Both the position numbers and the translations under genes were made by a program. Of a DNA stretch of 36,232 nucleotides, positions 28,113-36,122 are shown in pieces. Every line of letters starts with the position of its first letter. The stretch's first letter is position 1. The notes under the pieces are model-generated. The model did not search any database and was not told where the DNA came from. It saw only the letters and a list, made by a program, of their open reading frames with translations. The stretch covers positions 1 to 36,232 of the forward strand of contig JAOPGA020001542.1 of NCBI GenBank assembly GCA_026419775.2, read 5' to 3'. Source of the stretch: Acrasis kona (lineage: Eukaryota > Heterolobosea > Eutetramitea > Acrasida > Acrasidae).

Positions 28113-28527
28113 TTGCTTTAAAGGTTTTAAACAGCTGTGGTACACTTGTTTGAACCTCATTTTTAGCCAAAGCTTTTACCATCAGTCTACTTACAGGTAT
28201 GTGTCACAATCTTGCCTCATTTATATGGTGCACTATGTTTAACTCATTAATTGGATACAGTAATGTAGGTCTGCTATTGGATACAGTTTTACTATTTTTA
28301 TTTCGGATTTAGCGGTTCCTCACTTGACAATTAAAATCCTCACTTGACAATTAGAATCCTCACTTGACAATTAATATCTTCACCTAGATTACAATAATAA
28401 AGATAACGTTGGAGGGAAGGAGAGATATTTTTATCGCTGTAAAACAGACAAACAAGACAACACTCTATCTTTGAAATATCCATTATAACCACCCATCTTG
28501 GAGCACATCCTCTGAAGGAACGTCTGG
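28113..28527. other. Non-coding stretch with short tandem repeats
   Basis: 415 bp, AT-rich and without a gene. Contains a 20-bp tandem repeat (28318-28377 plus a partial copy) and two copies of ATTGGATACAGT (28251 and 28276). Confidence 0.5.
28318..28385. repeat. 20-bp tandem repeat, three copies plus partial
   Basis: Unit CCTCACTTGACAATTAAAAT at 28318-28337, repeated at 28338-28357 and 28358-28377 with single-base differences. A degenerate fourth copy begins at 28378 (CTTCACCTAGATT). Confidence 0.9.
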
Positions 28528-29013
28528 TTAAAGTTCAGGGTCATATTTCTCCTGGGCAAGCTTAACCAGGTCTAAAAGAGATTCCTTAAATGACACAGTG
28601 ACACATTTTGGTTGCCAGCCCTTTGTTGCGACAAAGCTGTTTACACAGTCTCTTTCTCCCAACAAGCGTAAACCAGTTGTCATGGAAACATTCTTTGGTT
28701 TCCTCTTTGGATCCTTCATGTTGACAAGAAATGTATCCAGACCATCAAAAAGCTTAACAACGGCTGCTTTTGTAGGCTCCTCAACAATATTTCGATTACC
28801 ATCCTCAAATTGAAGAACTAACGTGGGATTATTCAAGTTGGTTATAACCTTTTGACTGTCATCAGCATATGTGAACCGGAAAGAGAATACATTTGAAACA
28901 ACAGTGGTACCGTTCTGAACAGCTACTATGGCATCTTCGTTTGCTCTATCATGTACCTTCTTCTTCCTACCACGCTTCTTGTGTACCCGTGCATTTGTGA
29001 GAATTAACTCATT
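28528..29013 (-). CDS. Unrecognised ORF, basic patch plus beta-rich domain (mobile-element zone)
   Basis: Open frame of about 160 codons with no in-frame ATG near its 5' end, so it is incomplete or begins in an unseen exon. Early on it has a very basic patch (KKRGRKKK, a likely nuclear localisation signal). Alternating hydrophobic sequence follows (VFSFRFTYADDSQKVITNL, NNPTLVLQFEDGNRNIVEE), then a conserved-looking tail (LRLLGERDCVNSF). Its order of basic patch, beta segments and FEDG/FEDK turn resembles the ORF at 30540-31070. An ambiguous base (29038) lies just upstream. I do not recognise the family. Confidence 0.4.
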   Translation of the reverse strand, partial: NELILTNARVHKKRGRKKKVHDRANEDAIVAVQNGTTVVSNVFSFRFTYADDSQKVITNLNNPTLVLQFEDGNRNIVEEPTKAAVVKLFDGLDTFLVNMKDPKRKPKNVSMTTGLRLLGERDCVNSFVATKGWQPKCVTVSFKESLLDLVKLAQEKYDPEL

Positions 29014-29152
29014 TTAGGGTCCAACAGGTTGGAAGTGNTCCTCTGAATCCACAAGATTGTTTTGTGTCTGCGGAAGTGGACGTTGACCAAGATATAACGG
29101 TTGGTTACAATTTCTGGTTCCTGTCTGAGTTGGGTGGTTTAGACCAAAGTGG

Positions 29153-29548
29153 TCAGCTGACTCCTTTATGAGGTCTATTGCAGATATAACATGATTTTGT
29201 GGAATGTTCCTTGTTCACAGCATTTAAGACGCCTTCCATAGTATCTACATTGTCATTTTGTTTGATAATTGACCTTAAGTACTTCATCTTTTGCTGGACC
29301 TCTTTTTTAGTGGTTTTGAAGGCAGAGTGCCCCTGTAGTATGTTCAAATGGTCTCTTAATTCACTAATCTCTTTAGACACATTTAAAGCAGTTGCAGTGT
29401 GTGAATATGCTCTCTTTTCTAACAATGTTTGTGCATGGAAGTCCATTGGAAACTTTGGAACTACTTTAGAAACATCAGGGTGTTCTCCTTTGTACTTGAT
29501 GGTATAGTTGGTTTGGGAGTAGTACTCAATTTTAACAGGAATTTGCAC
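29153..29548 (-). CDS. Unrecognised ORF fragment, possible zinc-binding end
   Basis: 131-codon open frame with no early ATG. The middle is helical and charged (SKEISELRDHLNILQGH, KKEVQQKMKYLRSIIKQ) and the end reads STKSCYICNRPHKG, a CxxC pair. The other frame just upstream (29549-29640) also reads CKCCEEC, so a cysteine-rich element protein may once have spanned this area. Probably a remnant of the same element class as the neighbouring ORF. Function unknown. Confidence 0.3.
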   Translation of the reverse strand: MQIPVKIEYYSQTNYTIKYKGEHPDVSKVVPKFPMDFHAQTLLEKRAYSHTATALNVSKEISELRDHLNILQGHSAFKTTKKEVQQKMKYLRSIIKQNDNVDTMEGVLNAVNKEHSTKSCYICNRPHKGVS

Positions 29549-29639
29549 TCTTCACAGCATTTGCAAACAAACATGTGGTAGTGGAATAGCATATTCTCAG
29601 TTGTTCCAGTGTCCTCATACAGGTAGTCATCAATTAGAA

Positions 29640-30300
29640 TCCTCCCCCAAATAATAGCCCCCCTTTAAGCTCTTTTTGTAAAACTATTAGTGAATAAAAT
29701 ATTTTGTCAATATTGGTGTGATTTTCAGGGTTGATGGTGTGAATTTCCTACTTTGAAAACAATAAACTCTAGTACCTCCCTTTTGCAGACCATGCTTTCT
29801 TGGATACTGTTGTTCAGTGAGTTTGTTATTAGTAGATATCAAATGAAAAATGGAACACAAACAATTACGGAAAAGAGTTTATTGCTTTTTATAACAGCGA
29901 GTAAAGTCAATTGTTACAAGATGGTCCTCTAAGCCATCTCTTGCAATAGAGAGGCCATTTTGTTGAAAGCCTTTAATTATCAACTCTTTTGGCACTCTCT
30001 CCCATGCTTTTAGCACTATCTGGGTAAATTTCTGTTATTGATATCAAATTTAACTCCTCGCGCTGTTTAAGCCATCATTGGAGCTGACTCAGATTGCAAC
30101 CTTTTTGTCGGTGGACTTCATGCTTATTTTGGATTTGATCCCATAAAGCAATACAGGCTAACTTCTCTTTAGCAGACCATGCTTTCCTGTAACTTACTGT
30201 ATGTCATCCAAAAATAAATTTATTCTACTATTTTGGACAGTACCTGAGACGGTGCATGTAATAGTAGCCCCGGCTACTAATCAACGACTACCTGTAATTA
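29640..30300 (-). mobile_element. Broken pogo-like (Tc1/mariner superfamily) DNA transposon remnant
   Basis: On the minus strand 30191-30052 reads RKAWSAKEKLACIALWDQIQ and ends (with one stop) WLKQREEL, which is the N-terminal helix-turn-helix of pogo/Tigger-like transposases. At 30022-29879 it reads VLKAWERVPKELIIKGFQQN and GLSIARDGLEDHL, the C-terminal end of the same transposase class, with a frame change between the two. The whole DDE core is missing, so this is an internally deleted copy. A second short fragment of the same HTH start (AWSAKG) lies at 29776-29807, and GCAGACCATGCTTTC is shared at 29785 and 30172. Possible terminal sequences are AATAATAGCCCCCC (about 29657) and GGCTACTAATC (about 30284), which are only weakly complementary. 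Confidence 0.7.
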
Positions 30301-30539
30301 TACAAATCTTAAACCAGCTAGCATGCCCACACTGCTCAGTATCACCCTGATCCAGCACTCCTTAATTTCATTTGCATGGAGTGTGCAGATTCTGTAAAAC
30401 AATGACAACCATGTTTTGATGTCATCATCTACTGAGTTTTAAATGAGTTCTGGTACTTTTTTGGATTGTGTGTGGAGTCTTCTTTTAGTGGCCTGCCGAT
30501 TTGAGAACTTTTTGGTTGACTTCTTTCCTCAATCCTTTT
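30301..30539. other. Spacer, nothing recognised
   Basis: 239 bp without coding frame, probably decayed element sequence. Confidence 0.3.
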
Positions 30540-31070
30540 TTAACACATCTTATTCATGCCATCTTTCATCTTTCCAAAGAATGGTTTGAAGATTTTTTCA
30601 AATGCACCAAGCACTGTAATGGAACCATGTTGTTGTTCTTTTTGCTCTATTGGTACATCCGATTTTTCTAAAACTTGAAAGACACGCTCCTCTACGTGGT
30701 GGAAGTTGTGGAAAGTGTACTCTTTGTCCTCAAATTCAATGGTTAACATGTTACTGTCATCTAAAATGTTAAGGTTGGGGTTGTCTTGAGAAGAAATGCA
30801 TAATGTTGGAGCGACTGCCCCTTTTGAATTAGATAGTTTTATTTGTAGTACAATTGTGGAGTAGTTATCAAAAGAGGGGCCGTATTCTTTCTCTTCCTCA
30901 TTTCTCTTCCTTTTTTTGGTGACCGAGCTTGTTGGTGTTGGGGCTGGTGCATGTTGTGGTGAATCAAACGTTACAGCCTGAGTATATGAAATGTATCTAT
31001 TTGTGGATGCTTGTTGTGAGTGTGTATCACTTTCTAAGGTGATCTTGTTTATTAATGGTTGGTTGGTCAT
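30540..31070 (-). CDS. Unrecognised nuclear-type ORF (related to 28528-29013?)
   Basis: 176 aa from the ATG at 31070. The open frame continues further upstream, but that part is antisense to another ORF and looks non-coding. The N-terminal about 65 residues are polar and disordered with a Pro/Ala/Thr tract (PQHAPAPTPTSSVT). A nuclear localisation-like KKRKRNEEE follows. The second half is alternating beta sequence (STIVLQIKLSNSKGAVAP, MLTIEFEDKEYTFHNF) and a C-terminal helix (FEKIFKPFFGKMKDGMNKM). No family recognised. Its location and the look-alike nearby suggest an accessory protein of a mobile element. Confidence 0.5.
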   Translation of the reverse strand: MTNQPLINKITLESDTHSQQASTNRYISYTQAVTFDSPQHAPAPTPTSSVTKKRKRNEEEKEYGPSFDNYSTIVLQIKLSNSKGAVAPTLCISSQDNPNLNILDDSNMLTIEFEDKEYTFHNFHHVEERVFQVLEKSDVPIEQKEQQHGSITVLGAFEKIFKPFFGKMKDGMNKMC

Positions 31071-31266
31071 GTCTGTGTTATTTATTGAAGTTTGGATGTT
31101 AAAAATAAAAAGGAGATAATTACAATGCCCTTGTCTCAAAATCCGTGGAGGCAAAAGTCTAGCAGAACTGATATGCCTGGACATTTTGAAAAAAATAACA
31201 GGCTTCATTATCCCACAGAAGCTGATCATGGGAATCATCACTGACAAGGTAGTTACAGTACAATAG

Positions 31267-31578
31267 TATCGTGTTAAAGGACCCAAAGAAGACCAACCAG
31301 GCAAAGAAAGAGGTGTCATCATACATTTTCACAAAGACCAGGACCTATCAAGCTTCTACGATGAAGAAAAACCGACGACACATCACTTGTCGTTCTTCAA
31401 CAAATACAAAGCCCACGTCAAAACCTCAAAAACATACAATGTAGCAAACAACAACGACAACAAGGTCAGATTCTTTGTAGAAGACGACCAATACAAAATG
31501 GTAACCTCCAACCAGGACCTGATCATAAAATGGTTAAAGCAAAAATTTAAATTCAAGGGCGAGACAGACAAAAAATAA
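31267..31578 (+). CDS. ORF of an unclassified mobile element, N-terminal part
   Basis: Open frame of about 100 codons ending in TAA at 31576-31578. Reads IIHFHKDQDLSSFYDEEK, then a polar Asn-rich stretch, then VRFFVEDDQYKMVTSNQDLI and a basic end. The style resembles the first ORF (nucleic-acid-binding protein) of non-LTR retrotransposons, but no diagnostic domain is visible. The element seems to continue to the right and is interrupted by the LINE insertion at 31681. Confidence 0.4.
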   Translation, partial: YRVKGPKEDQPGKERGVIIHFHKDQDLSSFYDEEKPTTHHLSFFNKYKAHVKTSKTYNVANNNDNKVRFFVEDDQYKMVTSNQDLIIKWLKQKFKFKGETDKK

Positions 31579-31662
31579 AGATTAGATTTACAGTGAAGAC
31601 GTCAAAAAACGGGAAGAAGTACACGGTAGGGCGGCTCAGCCTTGAGAAGAAGGAGAATAAAG

Positions 31663-31680
31663 AAAAAATTGAGGGCCAAA
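31663..31680 (+). repeat. Left copy of 18-bp target-site duplication
   Basis: AAAAAATTGAGGGCCAAA, identical to 32266-32283. The two copies flank the truncated LINE exactly. Confidence 0.85.
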
Positions 31681-32265
31681 CAGATCTTCCTCCTCCGTCT
31701 CCGTTCCAATCAACTCTGCACACTCTCTAAAATGCAGTATTGGGACGACAAGAATCAAATAATCAACACCAAATGCCCAAGGTGTTGTTTGCAACATGAG
31801 GACCAATCCCATGTTCTTTTAAATTGTCGCAGAAACTTGCCATACACTTATGATGCAATGCGATCAATTAATGAACTGATTTGCAGCAATTTGCTGCCAT
31901 GTTCACTTATAAAGGGCTCATTTAAATTCTGGGGTCTTCCATTTACACTGTGCCAGAGTGGTTTTGATTTTGACGAACATCCTATGACTGACAAGCGTAA
32001 AGCTACTATTTATGCTAGTCTACTTGGTTACACTAGTATGGATGTAGTTAAGCGTTTTTCTAGTAAGATACCAGTCAAAAAGCCACTCCAAGTGTTGAGG
32101 AAGATATCAACCATTTTGATGGAGACCTCTTACTCCATCTGGCACGCGCGTTGCGCAACGCACGCCATCAAATCCGCCAAGCTAGGCGGGCCTTCGGCTG
32201 TATAGAGTCATTTATAAATATGTAAATTTATTCTAATAAAGCTTTTTGCAGAATGCGATTTATAC
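31681..32265 (+). mobile_element. 5'-truncated LINE (non-LTR retrotransposon) 3' end
   Basis: A 585-bp insertion. The coding part runs to a TAG at 32203-32205. It holds the C-terminal end of a LINE reverse-transcriptase polyprotein, including the zinc knuckle CPRCCLQHEDQSHVLLNC (CxxC...H....C) found after the RT domain of many LINEs. About 60 bp of 3' UTR follow, with AATAAA, and the tail has no poly(A). Flanking 18-bp direct repeats are perfect, so the insertion is young. It arrived truncated, which is usual for target-primed reverse transcription. It lies inside another element's ORF. Confidence 0.85.
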
Positions 32266-32283
32266 AAAAAATTGAGGGCCAAA
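32266..32283 (+). repeat. Right copy of 18-bp target-site duplication
   Basis: Exact second copy of AAAAAATTGAGGGCCAAA; the interrupted ORF resumes here. Confidence 0.85.
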
Positions 32284-32822
32284 TCGTCTACAACACTGAA
32301 CTAGATGTAAAACTCACATTTTGGAAAAAGAAAGTCGCTTACAACTACAGCAACAACAACAACAGCAAAAACAACAACAACAACAAAGTCCACCCTATTC
32401 ACGAGGACCAGGAATTTATCCTCCTCAAAAATAGAGTGGCCGCGTTAGAGATTAGCGTGGAGGAAGTCAAGACAACTACTGCCACAATGGACTCCAAAGT
32501 CAATAGGATAGTGGACAAGATGGACGTAGTGAACGATTTCTTTAAAGAACAGATGGAGAGTATCAGAGTTCTGGCTGCCCAAATGGTGACTGTGGTCAAC
32601 AAGATAAACGGGCCTACCNATTCNTCGGTTGAACAGGGAAAAGGGAAGACGACATCAAAGGACGGTAGTGAACCAACTAGACCGAAGAGGAAGACTGTAG
32701 CCAACACTGATGAAGACTACAATTACAGCAGAACAGACAGTAGTGATATTGAGATGGAAGAAGGCAACAAGAAGTCCAAACTCAACGATGGGTCAGGAAG
32801 GAGGAAATCTACCCGAAAATGA
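32266..32822 (+). CDS. ORF of an unclassified mobile element, C-terminal part (coiled coil and basic tail)
   Basis: Open frame continuing right of the LINE insertion to a TGA at 32820-32822. It has an Asn-rich tract encoded by CAA/AAC repeats (about 32341-32388), a coiled-coil stretch (FILLKNRVAALEISVEEVK, MDSKVNRIVDKMDVV), and a basic and acidic low-complexity tail (RPKRKTVANTDEDYNYS, ending GRRKSTRK). Two ambiguous bases lie at 32620 and 32624. The composition fits a first-ORF, nucleic-acid-binding protein of a retroelement. The family is not settled. Confidence 0.45.
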
Positions 32823-32878
32823 ACACTGTATAAATTGTCAAAGTTTCTGACGTCTCGGGCCTAGCAATGGATAATAAA

Positions 32879-32941
32879 CATTTAATTTTATTTTATTTTA
32901 TTTTTATTTTTATTTTATTTTATTTTATTTTTTATTTTATT
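32879..32941 (+). repeat. (TTTTA)n low-complexity tract
   Basis: Alternating TTTTA/TTTTTA units over about 60 bp, separating the element zone on the left from the spliced gene on the right. It may serve as a promoter-proximal T-rich tract or be an old retroelement tail. Confidence 0.9.
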
Positions 32942-32977
32942 TATACGTTCCTTTTAGTTAATCAACTAGAACAAAAA

Positions 32978-33977
32978 ATGATCACAACCACATTCCGTCA
33001 AGATCTAAATGCTTCAAAGAAGTATTTTAACGAGAAACAATACTTCACCATACTCATCATGACCATCATAACACTGCTTCAACTCCCTCTTCTAAAGAGT
33101 GCCATTGAGGAGTTCTCTGAAAGCAAAGAATTTTTGGACTGGAGAAATGACGAAATCAATTTCTTCACCGTAATGTTTGGTGAATCAGATTTTGAGATGG
33201 TACGTTAGCCTAGACCTACTTATTACTTACTTACATTCATAGTTCAAACAGTTAGCTTGCCAAAAGTTCAACATATATAAAATTGGGGGGAACAAAAAGA
33301 CAAAGACTACCGTCATTCAGGAATACTTTAAAAAAAGTGGGTGCACATTGACGGACTTGGACTCAGAGATCAATAAGTGCCTCCATTTTATCCAAGGGCA
33401 AGCTAGGAACCAAGAACCAAGAAAAGAGCAAGTCAGGACCCAAAAATCAAGAAGAGAACCAGTCACAGCTATTGTGAGACAACCTTCCAAATTGACCAAC
33501 CTGGACATAAGTAAGTTCCTAAGGTCACTGGCATTCGGCTTTGTTAGGAGTGTTCCCAACCACTTGGCCCAATGCCCAATTAGGATTGACTTAGGTTGGG
33601 TTGAGAAGGGATTACAACAATCAACAATTTTCGCAATAGCGTCCCCTTTGTACAAACAGACGTTGATTTACAAACCGAAGACGTACAAAGTGGCTTGGAC
33701 TCTACTCACAGCGCAAACTCATAATGACAGGATCCAGAACGAAGAGCTGCGGGCACAGAATGCACTTCTCGCCGCTCAGATTCGCCAGAATGCTGAGATA
33801 ATTGCTCTTCTCACCGTTCAGATTAGCCAGTCAGAGCAGCAGACTCGCCAATTAGAGCAGCAGAACCACCAATTAGTGCAGCATAATCAAAATCTGCGAA
33901 CGATTATTAACACGGAGTGGGTAGACGCCGATGAGAGGAGGACCAGGACCAAAGAAGCCCTTGACGGAGGAAGATAA
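32978..33977 (+). CDS. Spliced protein with C-terminal Gln-rich coiled coil, unknown
   Basis: Exon 1 32978-33199 and exon 2 33243-33977 join in phase 0 across a 43-nt GTACGT...TCATAG intron to give 318 aa. The N-terminal part is helical (SKKYFNEKQYFTILIMTI...), and the segment across the splice reads FEMFKQLACQKFNIYKI. A basic hinge (RKEQVRTQKSRREP) follows, then a globular-looking block (FLRSLAFGFVRSVPNHLAQC). The end is a strong coiled coil (IRQNAEIIALLTVQISQ, EQQTRQLEQQNHQLVQH). The intron of the genome's usual size argues for a real, expressed gene. It may belong to a mobile element, given its position. A 35-codon ORF overlaps its 3' end in another frame. Confidence 0.65.
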
Positions 33978-34038
33978 AAAGGACAATTCGAAGGTTCAGC
34001 AGAGGCTCCTGGACGCTTGTAAATTAATTAAAAAATAA
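33931..34038 (+). CDS. Short ORF overlapping the previous gene's end in another frame
   Basis: ATG at 33931 opens 35 codons (MRGGPGPKKPLTEEDKKDNS...) in the +1 frame relative to the coiled-coil gene, overlapping its last 47 nt and ending in an A-rich run. The composition is protein-like (basic, then LLDACKLIKK). Either it is a genuine overlapping second ORF, the alternative tail of the upstream protein, or chance. Confidence 0.25.
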   Translation: MRGGPGPKKPLTEEDKKDNSKVQQRLLDACKLIKK

Positions 34039-34067
34039 AAAAGATTTTGTACTACACACCCTAGAAA

Positions 34068-34319
34068 TTGTTTGAGGAATTAAGCACGCCAAATCTTGAC
34101 AGAAAATCAGACAAACATTTCTGCCGTCATTACATCAAAAGCAAAAAAAAGATCCCTACAATCGTCATTGTACGTGCGGCACAAGTGGGTAGACCTCCTC
34201 ATAACATTAATGAACAAGTCGGACCTGTCAATGCAATTACTGACGAAGAGTTATTAAAGTATCTACATAAATCAATTGAATCACCTCGACCCAACCGAAT
34301 CGGTGTAGTGTCGTGGTGA
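34068..34319 (+). pseudogene. Methionine-less ORF fragment
   Basis: 83 open codons with no Met anywhere, beginning right after CCCTAG (a possible splice acceptor). Protein-like sequence (IPTIVIVRAAQVGRPPHNI, ITDEELLKYLHKSIE). No upstream exon of the genome's normal intron length fits in phase, so I treat it as a fragment. Family unknown. Confidence 0.3.
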
Positions 34320-34517
34320 TAATGTCATAAATGCAACATTTCGGTTTTTGTTTACCCATATTTACAATGCAAAACTGATTCAATCAATTCGGATCTATTT
34401 TTGTAGAATTACAATATCCAAGATCGAGCTTTTTAAAGGACCATTCTATATTTAATAATCCCATGATAGAAAAGGGATAAGAATTCTAAAAAAAAATTAA
34501 CCAACGAAACGAAAAAA

Positions 34518-35153
34518 ATGTTAAAGTGGCTACTAACACCAGATATCACACCGAATAAGAAGAGGGTTGGAATTAATAGCAACATCGAGAAGGAACAAAA
34601 CTCGTCAGTTGTACTAAGTTTAGCAAAATTAATACATCCACAAATGCGACTCAAAGATGTTAACGTAGGCCTAGTTGTTAACCCTGGTTGCCATCATGTA
34701 TTGTCAGGATTCTATTTACATGTACAAGATAAGCTTCAACGGTACACCGTTCATGATTATAATAGATTGCGAAGTTTACAGGGACACCACAGCAATTGCA
34801 ACAAGGTTCCAATCCTATTCTACTTCACGAGCGACATTAAGTGTGTTGACGAAAAACTGTTGAAAGAATGTGTAACACGTTCTGAGAGAGTCTTCGTGTT
34901 ATATGCACGGTGGGCCTCGAATGCTGAAATGGATGGCATAAATCTGTATCAAGTAAAATTAAAACACCAACTTGCAGGGGTACATGAATTCATTGTAGCA
35001 GAAGATGGCAGTGTACGGGACCACAACTTCCATATAAATAAACAAAATATGGATGAGCTACAAAAAATATTATTAGCATTGAAAAAAGGTGCACTTCGGC
35101 ATGTTTCTGAACGTAAGAGTTTAGTTTCGCCAGGCTCATGTAAAATGTACTAA
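34518..35153 (+). CDS. Orphan 211-aa protein
   Basis: ATG preceded by an A-rich leader (GAAACGAAAAAAATG), as in confident genes of the window, and AATAAA overlapping the end (TACTAATAAATG). No signal peptide or membrane helix. It reads like a folded alpha/beta protein: RLKDVNVGLVVNPGCHHVLS, VPILFYFTSDIKCVDEKLLK and ERVFVLYARWASNAEMDG, then a helical end (MDELQKILLALKKGALRHVS). I do not recognise it. It could be a lineage-specific gene or a mobile-element accessory protein. Confidence 0.55.
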   Translation: MLKWLLTPDITPNKKRVGINSNIEKEQNSSVVLSLAKLIHPQMRLKDVNVGLVVNPGCHHVLSGFYLHVQDKLQRYTVHDYNRLRSLQGHHSNCNKVPILFYFTSDIKCVDEKLLKECVTRSERVFVLYARWASNAEMDGINLYQVKLKHQLAGVHEFIVAEDGSVRDHNFHINKQNMDELQKILLALKKGALRHVSERKSLVSPGSCKMY

Positions 35154-35279
35154 TAAATGTAAATTTGAATTGATTAACCCGTGTGTTTGTGTTTTGATGA
35201 TAAAGTCTTTTGTTCATTCGTACACGTCAAAAATGTGGAATTACAAAATCATGTGAAGAGAAGAAGGCAGGCGAGGGCC

Positions 35280-35485
35280 ATGATAACCACATTTCTTATA
35301 AAAGAAATCCTTCCCCATCCAAAAAACATGAAAACTGCACAGGGGCTTGTAAACTTTAAAATGAAGGAAATATTGCAAAAGCCAACCAGAGGACAGGTAT
35401 TGCCCGTCAGCACTCTCTTACACCACACTAATAGTGTTTCATGGATAGTGGGGTTCATTTTAAGTTTGTTCACAAGGCAGAGTAA
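35280..35485 (+). CDS. Candidate two-exon micro-protein
   Basis: Exon 1 35280-35396 and exon 2 35435-35485 join in phase 0 across a 38-nt intron (GTATTG...ACACTAATAG, a good branch-point sequence), giving 55 aa: basic, with MITTFLIKEILPHPKNMKT at the start and CFMDSGVHFKFVHKAE after the splice. The unspliced frame stays open too, through the next gene's first exon, so the splice is not forced. Homology unknown. Confidence 0.3.
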
Positions 35486-35528
35486 CAAAACCGCTATCGC
35501 AGGGGACACTAATGCATACCCTAATCAG

Positions 35529-35778
35529 ATGAGTGTTTTGAATGCATATGAATGTGTGAGTAGTCTACAATTGTCATTCTCATAATTCAAAGAAAAAATG
35601 TAAAAATGCAAAATACGATCTTGGAGAGACACGAGAGGTTTCGGGATTGTTGAGCAAAATTCTTAATTTACAGACTAGAAAATTTCAAACTGTAACCTGC
35701 ACAAGATGTGGGTACACGGAACATTTCGAAAGAAGACAATCACCATTATCAAATGTGATGGATCTATTCATAAGATAA
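35529..35778 (+). CDS. Zinc-ribbon protein, DUF2082/PF09855-like
   Basis: Exon 1 35529-35555 and exon 2 35593-35778, joined by a 37-nt GTGAGT...TTCAAAG intron in phase 0, encode 70 aa. The product is MSVLNAYECKKCKNAKYDLG..., then SGLLSKILNLQTRKFQTVTC, then CTRCGYTEHFERR and LSNVMDLFIR. The two CxxC pairs (the first formed across the splice) plus the Phe-x-x-Val-x-Cys-x-x-Cys-Gly-Tyr-Thr-Glu block and terminal Asp-Leu-Phe match the small predicted nucleic-acid-binding zinc ribbons common in bacteria and archaea. Usual family length is 65-75 aa, so it is complete. In a eukaryote it is either an ancient or a transferred gene; the intron shows it is adapted. Family is by memory of the pattern. 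Confidence 0.75.
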
Positions 35779-36122
35779 ACTTTTATAATCAAAAATCATA
35801 CTGGCAAAATGCAATTAATTGTAATTGATTCAATAACAAACACCTTCTCGTTTATTTGTTGTGCATTTTTAACGACTTCTTCCATACTCACTAATCATGG
35901 GCAATGGGTAAATGAATAGACACATAATTACTAGCATTACGGTTGTTTATTTTAGATGTCTGTTTTTATAGATCACCCTTACAACAATTCTAATTTTGTA
36001 CACATATCATTCGGTTGGATCCTGTAACATCAAAGAAGCCACTATAATTAATTTAATACCATACCGAGTGCACATAGTTGTTATTTAGCCGATAAATGTC
36101 CTCACTACTTGTTGATATAACA
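35779..36122. other. Intergenic spacer, nothing recognised
   Basis: 344 bp of AT-rich sequence with no coding frame, hairpin or repeat that stands out. Confidence 0.4.

Noticed and set aside
31071-31322. Upstream extension of the ORF ending at 30540
   Set aside because: No consistent protein character, antisense to the neighbouring + strand ORF. The ATG at 31070 is a better start.
32253-32265. Start codon for the ORF at 32266-32822 inside the LINE tail
   Set aside because: This ATG belongs to the inserted LINE's 3' end; the reading frame on the right belongs to the interrupted host element.
32341-32388. CAACAA-type repeat as a CRISPR-like or microsatellite locus
   Set aside because: It is a short Asn-rich coding tract; no spacer-repeat structure. 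No CRISPR array exists in the window.
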